From a virus: a DNA stretch of 25,578 nucleotides. The notes under the pieces are model-generated. The model did no database searches. It saw only the letters and a program-made list of their open reading frames with translations, and was not told the origin of the DNA. The position numbers and the translations under genes are program-made. Positions 1 to 5,807 of the stretch are shown here, piece by piece; positions within the stretch are counted from its first letter, which is position 1, and every line of letters starts with the position of its first letter. The stretch is taken from positions 1-25,578 of IMG/VR virus record IMGVR_UViG_3300024344_000116. One strand, given 5' to 3'.

Positions 1-2
1 TA

Positions 3-41
3 CGAAACGCATTAATTGAACACTGGTATGTAAAAGATTAA
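3..41 (+). CDS. Possible 3' end of an upstream gene (partial)
   Basis: In the third forward frame the window opens with an uninterrupted stretch that reads RNALIEHWYVKD and ends in TAA at 39-41. The other two frames stop within 18 bases. The stretch is short, so it could be chance, but it fits a gene that ends just before the methyltransferase leader and belongs to the same + strand replication module. No function can be given. Confidence 0.35.
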   Translation, partial: RNALIEHWYVKD

Positions 42-53
42 CGTGAACAAATC

Positions 54-76
54 GTCAAAGACAAACGTCAAGGACA
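54..76 (+). promoter_or_regulatory. Leader element, copy 1: two GTCAANGACA half-sites 13 bp apart
   Basis: GTCAAAGACA (54-63) is followed by GTCAAGGACA (67-76), with 8 bases before the methyltransferase ATG. A second element of the same design lies upstream of the SSB-like gene at 1198-1220, and 19 of 23 positions are identical. The AAGGA at the end of this copy can also act as the Shine-Dalgarno sequence for the methyltransferase. Whether it is an operator, a phage-type promoter or an RNA-level control site is not known. Confidence 0.5.
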
Positions 77-84
77 GCTAAAAA

Positions 85-1104
85 ATGATACAAATAAAAA
101 TCGGTAACTGCCGAAAGTTATTGAAAGAAATACCGAGGAAGTCAATCCAATCTACCATAACATCGCCTCCGTATTACGGATTGAGAGACTACGGAACCGC
201 ATCGTGGATTGGTGGAGATCCGAGTTGTCCACACAAAAGACTTTCTAAAATATCAGCCGATACAACAACAGGACATCAGGCAATGTATCAATCGGGTAGT
301 GTAGTAGGTGACGCTATCTACAAATCGGTTTGTCCATTATGCGGAGCAGTCCGAGAGGACGAGCAAATAGGATTAGAGGAAACGCCAGAGGAGTATGTTG
401 CAAATCTTGTAGAGGTATTTCGTGAGGTGCGAGAAACGTTATCCGACGACGGGACGCTCTGGTTGAATCTTGGGGACACATATTGTGGAGCAAGTGCGAT
501 TCCTGGAATTAAAGAAAAAGATTTGATCGGCATACCGTGGATGGTAGCCTTTGCGTTACGCAACGACGGATGGTATCTCCGACAAGATATTATTTGGCAT
601 AAGCCAAACCCTATGCCCGAACCCGTACGAGATCGTTGCACTAAATCGCACGAGTATATATTTCTGTTGAGCAAGAGTAGGAATTATTATTATGATAACG
701 AAGCGATAAAAGAAAAATCTACTTATCCTGACGGTCCAAATTCACCGAAAAAAATTGTAGCGGGCGTGGGAGAATATGGAATGGATACACGGAAAGGATT
801 ATCTAAAATTGGTGTAAATGAAAAACGGAATAAACGATCTGTCTGGAGGGTTAACCCTGCAAGTCTACCAGACGCACATTTCGCTACCTTCCCTGAGAAA
901 CTTATACTACCAATGGTTTTGGCTTCAACGAAACCTAACGATACAATATTAGATCCATTTGCGGGATCAGGGACAACTGGATTAGTAGCAGGTAAACACA
1001 ACCGAGACGCGATACTCATCGAACTCAACCCTGACTACAAAAAGATTATCGACAAACGATTAGAGGGAGATTTATTTTTCAGTGCTGAAACGGAGGGAAA
1101 ATAG
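85..1104 (+). CDS. Beta-class DNA methyltransferase (N6-adenine or N4-cytosine)
   Basis: This enzyme should transfer a methyl group from S-adenosylmethionine to an exocyclic amino group of adenine or cytosine. The catalytic motif IV, TSPPYYGLRDYG, is at residues 26-37. The SAM-binding motif I, DPFAGSGTTG, comes near the C-terminus at 290-299. The order IV, target recognition, I defines the beta class (N6_N4_Mtase family). An insert carries C48, H50, C83 and C86, which looks like a small zinc-binding module. LWLNLGDTY follows around residues 125-133, as in related phage enzymes. At 339 residues it is a normal complete length. The start is supported by AAGGA about 9 bases upstream. No restriction partner is adjacent, so it is probably an orphan enzyme protecting phage DNA from host nucleases. 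The target sequence cannot be read from the protein. Confidence 0.92.
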   Translation: MIQIKIGNCRKLLKEIPRKSIQSTITSPPYYGLRDYGTASWIGGDPSCPHKRLSKISADTTTGHQAMYQSGSVVGDAIYKSVCPLCGAVREDEQIGLEETPEEYVANLVEVFREVRETLSDDGTLWLNLGDTYCGASAIPGIKEKDLIGIPWMVAFALRNDGWYLRQDIIWHKPNPMPEPVRDRCTKSHEYIFLLSKSRNYYYDNEAIKEKSTYPDGPNSPKKIVAGVGEYGMDTRKGLSKIGVNEKRNKRSVWRVNPASLPDAHFATFPEKLILPMVLASTKPNDTILDPFAGSGTTGLVAGKHNRDAILIELNPDYKKIIDKRLEGDLFFSAETEGK

Positions 1105-1137
1105 AAACGGCTAAAAGTTTTCACTTGCAAATTTTGA

Positions 1138-1168
1138 GGCTCTATGTGAAATAGGCCACGATTTTTTT
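1138..1168 (+). terminator. Candidate intrinsic terminator after the methyltransferase
   Basis: GGC-T-CTAT (1138-1145) can pair with ATAGGCC (1151-1157), leaving one bulged T and a GTGAA loop. A run of seven T (1162-1168) follows four bases later. It lies in the 130-base gap before the SSB-like gene and would end the methyltransferase transcript. The stem is only 7 bp with a bulge, so strength is uncertain. The rest of the gap is AT-rich and holds the leader element at 1198-1220. Confidence 0.45.
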
Positions 1169-1197
1169 GACTTTTATTTTTTACAAAAACCAAAACA

Positions 1198-1220
1198 GTC
1201 AACGACATATGTCAACGACA
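1198..1220 (+). promoter_or_regulatory. Leader element, copy 2: two GTCAACGACA half-sites 13 bp apart
   Basis: GTCAACGACA occurs at 1198-1207 and again at 1211-1220. The junction forms a perfect 10-bp palindrome, GACATATGTC (1204-1213). The ATG of the SSB-like gene follows after 14 bases. The matching element before the methyltransferase (54-76) keeps the same half-sites, the same 13-bp period and the GAC-N4-GTC junction. Two half-sites a little over one helical turn apart fit a dimeric DNA-binding protein. An RNA-level operator or origin iterons are alternatives. Confidence 0.5.
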
Positions 1221-1234
1221 GAAAGAAATTCAAA

Positions 1235-1852
1235 ATGGGATTTTTAGATTTAAACACAACGCAACAATTTTTACCACGTTTCGACCTTGATCTACGAGCA
1301 GGTAGGTTTTTTGCAGTCGAGAGAACGCAAGGTGCAGACGGAGAATGGACTTCAGAAAAAATTGAAGTTGAGTCTCCATCGTTTGGCGTAGATATTGGTA
1401 ACACTGCTATTGGCTACACCGCATTTATCGACAACCGTCCCGATAGCATTATGCACCATCAGGAGGACGGAATGCCCGCTCAACCCTCGCCTGAACATAA
1501 ACCAGGATTTGAAGTCACTGTCAAATTGATTGGTGGAGATTTCGACGGATCGGTTCGTAAATTCGGCAAACAGGGACTAACGATTGGTCGAGCTTTCGAC
1601 GAACTCGTGGACGCTTGGCAAGCACACAAAAACTCTCAAGACAAGACGAAAGTTCCCGTAGTTACTGTGACGGGATCTATCCCGATCAAAGCAGGTAAGT
1701 CCACAAACTACGCTCCGAAATGGGGAATCGCAAAATGGATTGCCCGTCCAGAGGAGTTCGACCAGTGGATACCGCAACGCATCGACGTTGACGCAGAACG
1801 TGCGAAACAAGATGTGATAGACAAGATTAACGGTGACGAATTACCGTTTTAA
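1235..1852 (+). CDS. Candidate phage single-stranded DNA-binding protein
   Basis: This 205-residue protein ends in GDELPF, which closely resembles the acidic tip ending in PF of bacterial SSB that recruits replication proteins. The body is rich in alternating hydrophobic and polar strands, for example VTVKLIGGDFDG and KVPVVTVTGSIPIK, compatible with an OB-like fold. An aromatic and basic patch (YAPKWGIAKWIARP) sits before the tail and could contact DNA. I recall similar uncharacterised proteins in replication modules of other phages with a comparable N-terminal pattern (FLPxFDxxxRAGRFF). The neighbours, a RusA resolvase and a primase-helicase, support a role coating single-stranded DNA at the fork. 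The assignment rests on the tail, length and context rather than a full family match. The start follows the paired leader element with only a weak purine-rich Shine-Dalgarno region. Confidence 0.6.
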   Translation: MGFLDLNTTQQFLPRFDLDLRAGRFFAVERTQGADGEWTSEKIEVESPSFGVDIGNTAIGYTAFIDNRPDSIMHHQEDGMPAQPSPEHKPGFEVTVKLIGGDFDGSVRKFGKQGLTIGRAFDELVDAWQAHKNSQDKTKVPVVTVTGSIPIKAGKSTNYAPKWGIAKWIARPEEFDQWIPQRIDVDAERAKQDVIDKINGDELPF

Positions 1853-1891
1853 TCACTTTCTCTAATCTCTAATATTTGTTATATTCGACGA

Positions 1892-1911
1892 CCCGTATAA
1901 TTAACTACGGG
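1892..1911 (+). promoter_or_regulatory. Hairpin overlapping a TATAAT hexamer before rusA
   Basis: CCCGTA (1892-1897) is an exact inverted repeat of TACGGG (1906-1911) around an 8-base AT-rich loop. A TATAAT hexamer lies inside it at 1896-1901. A TTGTTA at 1876-1881 is 14 bases upstream of that hexamer, which is shorter than an ideal sigma70 spacer. It could be a promoter with an overlapping operator, or an RNA hairpin limiting access to the rusA start 8 bases downstream. Confidence 0.3.
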
Positions 1912-1919
1912 CGTTGAAT

Positions 1920-2297
1920 ATGACAAAACAAATACTAATCCTACAAGGTGAATTGCCCGCAATTAATGAGATCATTGCAGCTTCCAAGTCTCATTACTCA
2001 AAATATGCACGAGTAAAACGAGCAAACACAAACCTTGTAGCGTTAGAGTGTAGAGTCCAAGAATTAAAACCAATAGACAAACCCGTATCAGTTTTATTTG
2101 CACACTATCGCAAGAGTAAACGGAAAGATCCTGACAACGTTGCGGGAGGTGCTCAGAAAATGATATTGGATGGTCTTGTTACAGCGGGAGTTTTACCCGA
2201 CGACACAATGAAATATATAAAATCATTACACCATACATTTATAATTGATAAGATCAAACCGAGGATAGAGGTTGTAATCTATGTTGACGACATCTGA
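1920..2297 (+). CDS. rusA: RusA-family Holliday junction resolvase
   Basis: RusA enzymes are small dimeric, metal-dependent endonucleases that cut four-way DNA junctions made during replication and recombination. Starting at ATG 1920, the protein has 125 residues, the usual family size. The catalytic acidic signature is clear: KRKDPDNVAGG gives D70 and D72, and AGVLPDD gives D94 and D95. The segment between them (QKMILDGLV) matches the conserved helix of the family. Conserved basic residues (RKSKRK, 64-69) lie just before the active site. A TTG two codons earlier at 1914 is in frame, but the ATG is the more likely start. The 3' end overlaps the primase-helicase gene by 17 bases, which suggests translational coupling. 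Its position inside a replication module supports clearing branched DNA before packaging. Confidence 0.88.
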   Translation: MTKQILILQGELPAINEIIAASKSHYSKYARVKRANTNLVALECRVQELKPIDKPVSVLFAHYRKSKRKDPDNVAGGAQKMILDGLVTAGVLPDDTMKYIKSLHHTFIIDKIKPRIEVVIYVDDI

Positions 2298-4551
2298 TAA
2301 ATCAAATCCGAGATTAACCTCTGCGATAAAATATGCGGAGATGGGATGGTATGTTTTTCCAGTTCATTTTGTAACTACTAAAAAAGAATGTAGTTGTGGA
2401 CATAGCAACTGCAACAGCGTAGGCAAGCACCCAATTAGCATAAGCGGATTAAACGACGCAACAACCGACATCGAAACAATTACTCAGTGGTGGAGAAAAC
2501 AACCCTACGCCAACGTCGGTATCCGTACTGGAGAGATTAGCGGGATAGATGTTATAGACATCGACGAGAGATCGGGAGGAAAAGAAACTTGGTCTGACCT
2601 TGAGCGTGAGTATGGTCCTATTGACTCAACGCCAATGGCTACAACTGGTGGAGGCGGGACACACATATATATCGAATACACTGGTAGACTGCATTCGCAA
2701 AACGAAACGCTACAGGGAGTTGACGTTAAATCCGACGGTGGATATGTATTAGCGGAACCGTCGAACCATGTTATGGGATCGTACGAATGGGAGTTGATTC
2801 TGGAACCGTTCGACACTCCAGTTGTTAATCTATCGGTAACAAACGACAAACTCTATAGTTATATTGTAGAATCACAAAACGAACGAGTTCCAACAACACC
2901 AGAATTAAAAGAAGTTCCACGAGTAATTTCAGAAGGATCCCGCAACTCTAAACTAACGTCGGTTGCGGGAGGGTTACGTCGTCGAGGCTTGAACTCCGAC
3001 GAGATATCTTTATTGCTACACCAGTATAACCAGAGATTTTGCGACCCTCCATTAGACGCTACAGAGATTGACAGAATATCTCAATCAATGGAGCGTTACG
3101 AACCAGAGCCTCCTCCACCATCAACTATAGATCCTGAAATTGGAGTTACTGCCAACGCTCCTCTACTGGCATCGGGTCTACCACTAACCGACGCAGGTAA
3201 CCGCGATAGATTAGTTGCGAGATATGGGAAACAAATACTCTATGTCCCAGAAGAAGGATGGAAACTTTGGTCTGGCGTATGTTGGGAAAAAGATCAAACT
3301 AATCGCGTAACGGAAATGGCACTCGACACTGCACGAGTTATACGAGCGGAGGAACAGACGGGAGTAGTTGATAAACAGGGAGTTGATAAAGCAGAGAAAT
3401 GGTCTTACGCTTCCGAAGCATTGCCAAAAATAAAAGCAATGACCACGCTTGCTGAATCGCACCCTTCGATTGTTAGCAGTGTCAATGATCTCGACAAACA
3501 TTTATATTTATTTAACGCATCGAATACAACATTAGATTTAATTGAACAAGAAGCGATTGACCCTGATCCCACCCATAGGTTGACTCAAGTTTCAAGAATG
3601 AAATATAACCCCGAAGCAACTTGTCCATATTGGGAAGAATTTTTATCTCAAATATTACCCGACAAAAAAGTTGTCCGTCACCTACAAAAATATCTTGGTC
3701 TTTCGCTCACTGGCGACATGACCGCAGAAGCAATTTTTATTTTGTTTGGAGATGGTGCAAATGGTAAGAGTTTATTATTGGAAGCGTTGGCTTATCTTAT
3801 GGGAGACTATCTGAGCAACGCTCCCGCCCATACATTTTTATCGTCGTCGAGAAACGAATCCATACGGAATGACCTTGCCATGTTACGTTCATCAAGATTA
3901 GTTACGGTGAGTGAAACAAACAAAGGTTCCACGCTCGACGAATCTGTCATTAAGCGTACGGTGAGCGGTGATCTGGAAACCGCTCGCTTCCTTCACAAGG
4001 AATTTTTCCAGTTCCGACCAAAATATAAAATATTATTAGCAACAAACAATAAACCCGAAATCTCAGGTGCAACACATGGAACATGGAGACGACTACACCT
4101 GATTGAGTTTGGAGTAAAATTTGGAACTCCTGGTCACCCCGTTGCAGGTAAGAAGGACGAGATTATTGCAAAGTTAAAATCAGAATCGTCTGGGATATTG
4201 AATTGGATGATGAAAGGATTTCAAATGTATCGTGAGGAGGGATTGATACAACCAGACGCTGTAGACAACGCGACCAGAAGTTACCGAGAAGAGCAAGATC
4301 CATTGCTTGAGTTTATCTCCTCCTCCTGTATAGTCGATAATATACTTTCGATCAGCGTTACCGATCTAAGGGAGGCATACAACGCCTACACAGGAGAAGA
4401 CCAGAGTTCAGTTTGGTTTGGACGAGCGATGTCCGAACATGGATACAAAGCATCTCGCGTAGGTTCAGCGAGAATGCGAGTCTATAAAGGGATTGCTCTT
4501 AATGAGGAAAGCCAAAGTCTACTACAGAGGAATCAACGAGGAATTAACTAA
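2281..4551 (+). CDS. Prim-pol primase fused to D5-like SF3 helicase
   Basis: A 756-residue replication protein that should make primers and unwind DNA at the fork. Residues 10-175 form a bifunctional primase/polymerase domain of the archaeo-eukaryotic type. It has YAEMGWYVFPVHF, a Cys/His cluster (C37, C39, H41, C44), GKHP (48-51), the metal-binding DVIDIDER (D93, D95) and TGGGGTHIYI (122-131). A PriCT-like helical segment spans about 215-272. The second half is a D5_N/SF3 ATPase with Walker A GDGANGKS (490-497), a Walker B-like RLVTVSE (539-545), sensor LLATNNKP (585-592) and candidate arginine fingers R603/R604. The start overlaps the end of rusA, and AGAGG lies upstream. The stop overlaps the last late gene on the other strand by 8 bases. 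No DNA polymerase is in the window, so synthesis beyond priming comes from elsewhere. Confidence 0.93.
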   Translation: MLTTSDKSNPRLTSAIKYAEMGWYVFPVHFVTTKKECSCGHSNCNSVGKHPISISGLNDATTDIETITQWWRKQPYANVGIRTGEISGIDVIDIDERSGGKETWSDLEREYGPIDSTPMATTGGGGTHIYIEYTGRLHSQNETLQGVDVKSDGGYVLAEPSNHVMGSYEWELILEPFDTPVVNLSVTNDKLYSYIVESQNERVPTTPELKEVPRVISEGSRNSKLTSVAGGLRRRGLNSDEISLLLHQYNQRFCDPPLDATEIDRISQSMERYEPEPPPPSTIDPEIGVTANAPLLASGLPLTDAGNRDRLVARYGKQILYVPEEGWKLWSGVCWEKDQTNRVTEMALDTARVIRAEEQTGVVDKQGVDKAEKWSYASEALPKIKAMTTLAESHPSIVSSVNDLDKHLYLFNASNTTLDLIEQEAIDPDPTHRLTQVSRMKYNPEATCPYWEEFLSQILPDKKVVRHLQKYLGLSLTGDMTAEAIFILFGDGANGKSLLLEALAYLMGDYLSNAPAHTFLSSSRNESIRNDLAMLRSSRLVTVSETNKGSTLDESVIKRTVSGDLETARFLHKEFFQFRPKYKILLATNNKPEISGATHGTWRRLHLIEFGVKFGTPGHPVAGKKDEIIAKLKSESSGILNWMMKGFQMYREEGLIQPDAVDNATRSYREEQDPLLEFISSSCIVDNILSISVTDLREAYNAYTGEDQSSVWFGRAMSEHGYKASRVGSARMRVYKGIALNEESQSLLQRNQRGIN

Positions 4552-4840
4552 TGACTTTATTTAGAGCTTCTCTTGCTTCAAGCGTGTCTTTTACAAGCCG
4601 TCCCAAAGTCTGACAAAGATACTCGGATTCTTCTGGGCTTATTTTTCCGTCGTCGGCTAAAGCTATTCTATATTTGTCGCTCAAAAGGTTAAGAGAAATA
4701 AATGCGTCATGCACTTCTTTCCACGCCTTTTTAGCGTCGGATATTCTCTTGGCTTGCTTAACTGCAACAGCACTAACTGCACCAACTACTGCTCCTCCAC
4801 CAACTATTGCAGAGGGTATATCGCTGAGAAAATCAAACAT
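4544..4840 (-). CDS. Small membrane protein, holin-like, unknown function
   Basis: A 98-residue protein with one hydrophobic, glycine- and alanine-rich segment at residues 9-28 (AIVGGGAVVGAVSAVAV) that could cross a membrane or oligomerise through GxxxG-like packing. A charged helical region follows. Residues 63-71 (DDGKISPEE) resemble half of a calcium-binding loop, but one such loop is weak evidence. A good Shine-Dalgarno (AAAGGA) precedes the ATG. It is the last gene of the late operon, directly after the tRNA-like gene, and its 3' end overlaps the primase-helicase gene tail to tail. Size, hydrophobic N-terminus and position after the virion genes suit a holin or other lysis accessory, but no sequence motif proves this. 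Confidence 0.6.
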   Translation of the reverse strand: MFDFLSDIPSAIVGGGAVVGAVSAVAVKQAKRISDAKKAWKEVHDAFISLNLLSDKYRIALADDGKISPEESEYLCQTLGRLVKDTLEAREALNKVIS

Positions 4841-4857
4841 TTTTAATCCTTTCTGAA

Positions 4858-4931
4858 TGGTAGCGGGAAATGGAATCGAACCATTTCTACCAGAGAATGA
4901 GCCTGGGGTGCTTCCATTACACTATCCCGCG
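4858..4931 (-). tRNA. tRNA-like gene, CAU anticodon (Met-type or lysidine-Ile), encoded CCA
   Basis: The 74 bases fold as a full cloverleaf: acceptor CGCGGGA with TCCCGCT, U8-A9, D stem GTGT/GCAC with loop AATGGAA, anticodon stem CCAGG/TCTGG with loop CTCATTC, a 4-base variable loop, T stem AATGG/CCATT with loop TTCGATT, then ACCA. The anticodon reads CAU (complement at 4897-4899). Two features are odd. Pair 1-72 is a C-U mismatch, a position that is also unpaired in bacterial initiator tRNA. Base 37 is U where a purine is normal. The three stacked G-C pairs typical of an initiator anticodon stem are absent. It lies 5 bases after the stop of one late gene and shortly before the Shine-Dalgarno of the next, so it must be cut out of the late mRNA. 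It may be functional, degenerate or a structural mimic. Confidence 0.72.
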
Positions 4932-4936
4932 ACACA

Positions 4937-5245
4937 TTACTCTGATGTTTTTTCAAGTTCCGCTTCAGGTTCAGGTTCTTCTCCTGGTCCTTCTAACGCA
5001 AACTGTATCCCCTTTAACGCACCGTTTAGTTCTCTGAGGGTAGGGTCTGCGGTTAATATAGCGTCTATACGTTCGTCTCGTTGACGTTCAAGATCTTTTT
5101 TAATTGACTCTAATTGGTCAACGCTTGCACCAGATGTTTTACCATTCGTAGCCATACCAGTTCCTTTGTTGTTCGATGGGAAAAATTCTTTATGCACCAT
5201 CGGAGTTTTTTGACGGGAGTTTCCTCGTCGTTTTTTTGTTGCCAT
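4937..5245 (-). CDS. Small basic/acidic protein, unknown, with an internal start
   Basis: From the ATG at 5245 this reads 102 residues: a strongly basic N-terminus (MATKKRRGNSRQK), a helical charged middle (DQLESIKKDLERQRDERID) and an acidic tail (EEPEPEAELEK). The open frame continues upstream to 5308, but that part lies over the preceding 51-residue gene, so the 5245 start, one base after that gene's stop, is preferred. A second in-frame ATG at 5155 (MATNGKTSGASV) has a strong AAAGGA about 7 bases before it, whereas the first ATG has a weak one. The 72-residue short form could be the main product, or both could be made. No family recognised; the charge pattern suggests a nucleic-acid or virion-associated role. 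Confidence 0.6.
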   Translation of the reverse strand: MATKKRRGNSRQKTPMVHKEFFPSNNKGTGMATNGKTSGASVDQLESIKKDLERQRDERIDAILTADPTLRELNGALKGIQFALEGPGEEPEPEAELEKTSE

Positions 5246-5246
5246 A

Positions 5247-5402
5247 TTATTTCTTTTTACGCTTCGCAGTCTTAGCAGATTGTTTAAATGCTTTAGCTGA
5301 TGGAGCACCTTTGGCTCCCGCTTTTCTCATTTTCTCGCCAGACCCACTTGCAATTCTTTTTCTCTTAGCGTGGATGTTTGCGTATAAACCTCTTTTCGCC
5401 AT
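5247..5402 (-). CDS. 51-residue highly basic protein, conserved marine-phage type
   Basis: The product begins MAKRGLYANIHAKRKRI, continues with GSGEKMRKAGAKGAPSAKAF and ends in a lysine/arginine tail. I recall very similar miniature proteins from many marine phage genomes, where they are uncharacterised. The start ATG shares one base with the stop of the upstream gene (TAATG at 5400-5404), and the next gene begins one base after its stop, so it is translated as part of a coupled chain. The extreme positive charge suggests binding to DNA, RNA or a membrane surface. No catalytic motif is visible. The recalled conserved core and exact packing between genes make a real gene very likely despite its size. 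Confidence 0.8.
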   Translation of the reverse strand: MAKRGLYANIHAKRKRIASGSGEKMRKAGAKGAPSAKAFKQSAKTAKRKKK

Positions 5403-5692
5403 TACCATTTCACCTTGTCAGCCCAATACGCTGCTGACATCGGACCACGTTTTATATTCGCAGAATGACGAGCCTTAAAACTTGATCGCTTGCTTTTCAT
5501 TGCTTGCGATTCACCAGACTTAGGTTTACCTGCTGTCTTAGCTCCCTGTTGACCAAATCGAATTGTCTTAACTTTGCCATTAGATTTAGCAACAACAACA
5601 TGAGATTTAGTTTTATGACTCGGAGTTCGACGAGGTTTATTGTAGCCACTAACACCTGCTCGTTTTAACCGAGAATCTTTTTTTACAGGCAT
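5402..5692 (-). CDS. 96-residue basic protein with RFGQQG and AAYWADKVKW motifs
   Basis: A lysine- and arginine-rich protein that starts MPVKKDSRLKRAGVSGYNKP, has KVKTIRFGQQGAKT near the middle (about 56-69) and ends FKARHSANIKRGP then MSAAYWADKVKW. I recall this motif set, especially the SFKARH and AAYWADKVKW ending, from a widespread but uncharacterised small protein of marine phages. Both ends overlap neighbouring genes by one base as TAATG, so it is tightly coupled within the late operon. The GQQG and aromatic C-terminal motifs imply a small ordered domain, not just a basic tail. Possible roles are nucleic-acid binding or a minor virion part. Function cannot be assigned from sequence. Confidence 0.85.
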   Translation of the reverse strand: MPVKKDSRLKRAGVSGYNKPRRTPSHKTKSHVVVAKSNGKVKTIRFGQQGAKTAGKPKSGESQAMKSKRSSFKARHSANIKRGPMSAAYWADKVKW

Positions 5693-5805
5693 TACCTACC
5701 TCGTGGTTTACTCTTTGGTTTTGCTTTCATTTTTTCTTTAGCTTTTTTAGCTTTAGCTTTACCTGCTTTTGTGTATGCGTATTTTTTTCCACCAACCATT
5801 GGCAT
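5692..5805 (-). CDS. 37-residue lysine-rich mini-protein (MPMVGGKKYAYT type)
   Basis: The product reads MPMVGGKKYAYTKAGKAKAK followed by a lysine-rich tail ending KPRGR. I recall close relatives (MPMVxGKKxxYT then KAGKAKAKK) from marine phages, without known function. A strong Shine-Dalgarno (AAGGAG) lies about 9 bases before the ATG, overlapping the end of the preceding membrane-protein gene. Its stop overlaps the next start as TAATG. It is the first of four consecutive small basic genes that probably work at the same stage of infection. Confidence 0.8.
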   Translation of the reverse strand: MPMVGGKKYAYTKAGKAKAKKAKEKMKAKPKSKPRGR

Positions 5806-5807
5806 AA

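Noticed and set aside
4858-4931. tRNA as a prophage attachment site
   Set aside because: The tRNA is complete and embedded in the late operon, and no integrase or excisionase is visible.
4857-5084. Open frame on the + strand starting MVAGNGIEPFLPEN
   Set aside because: It runs across the tRNA-like gene (the AGNGIEPF-type reading is typical of a translated tRNA complement) and against the coding gene at 4937-5245.
5246-5308. Upstream extension of the 102-residue gene (MLHQLKHLNNLL)
   Set aside because: It overlies the conserved 51-residue gene in another frame, and a start at 5245 sits one base after that gene's stop.
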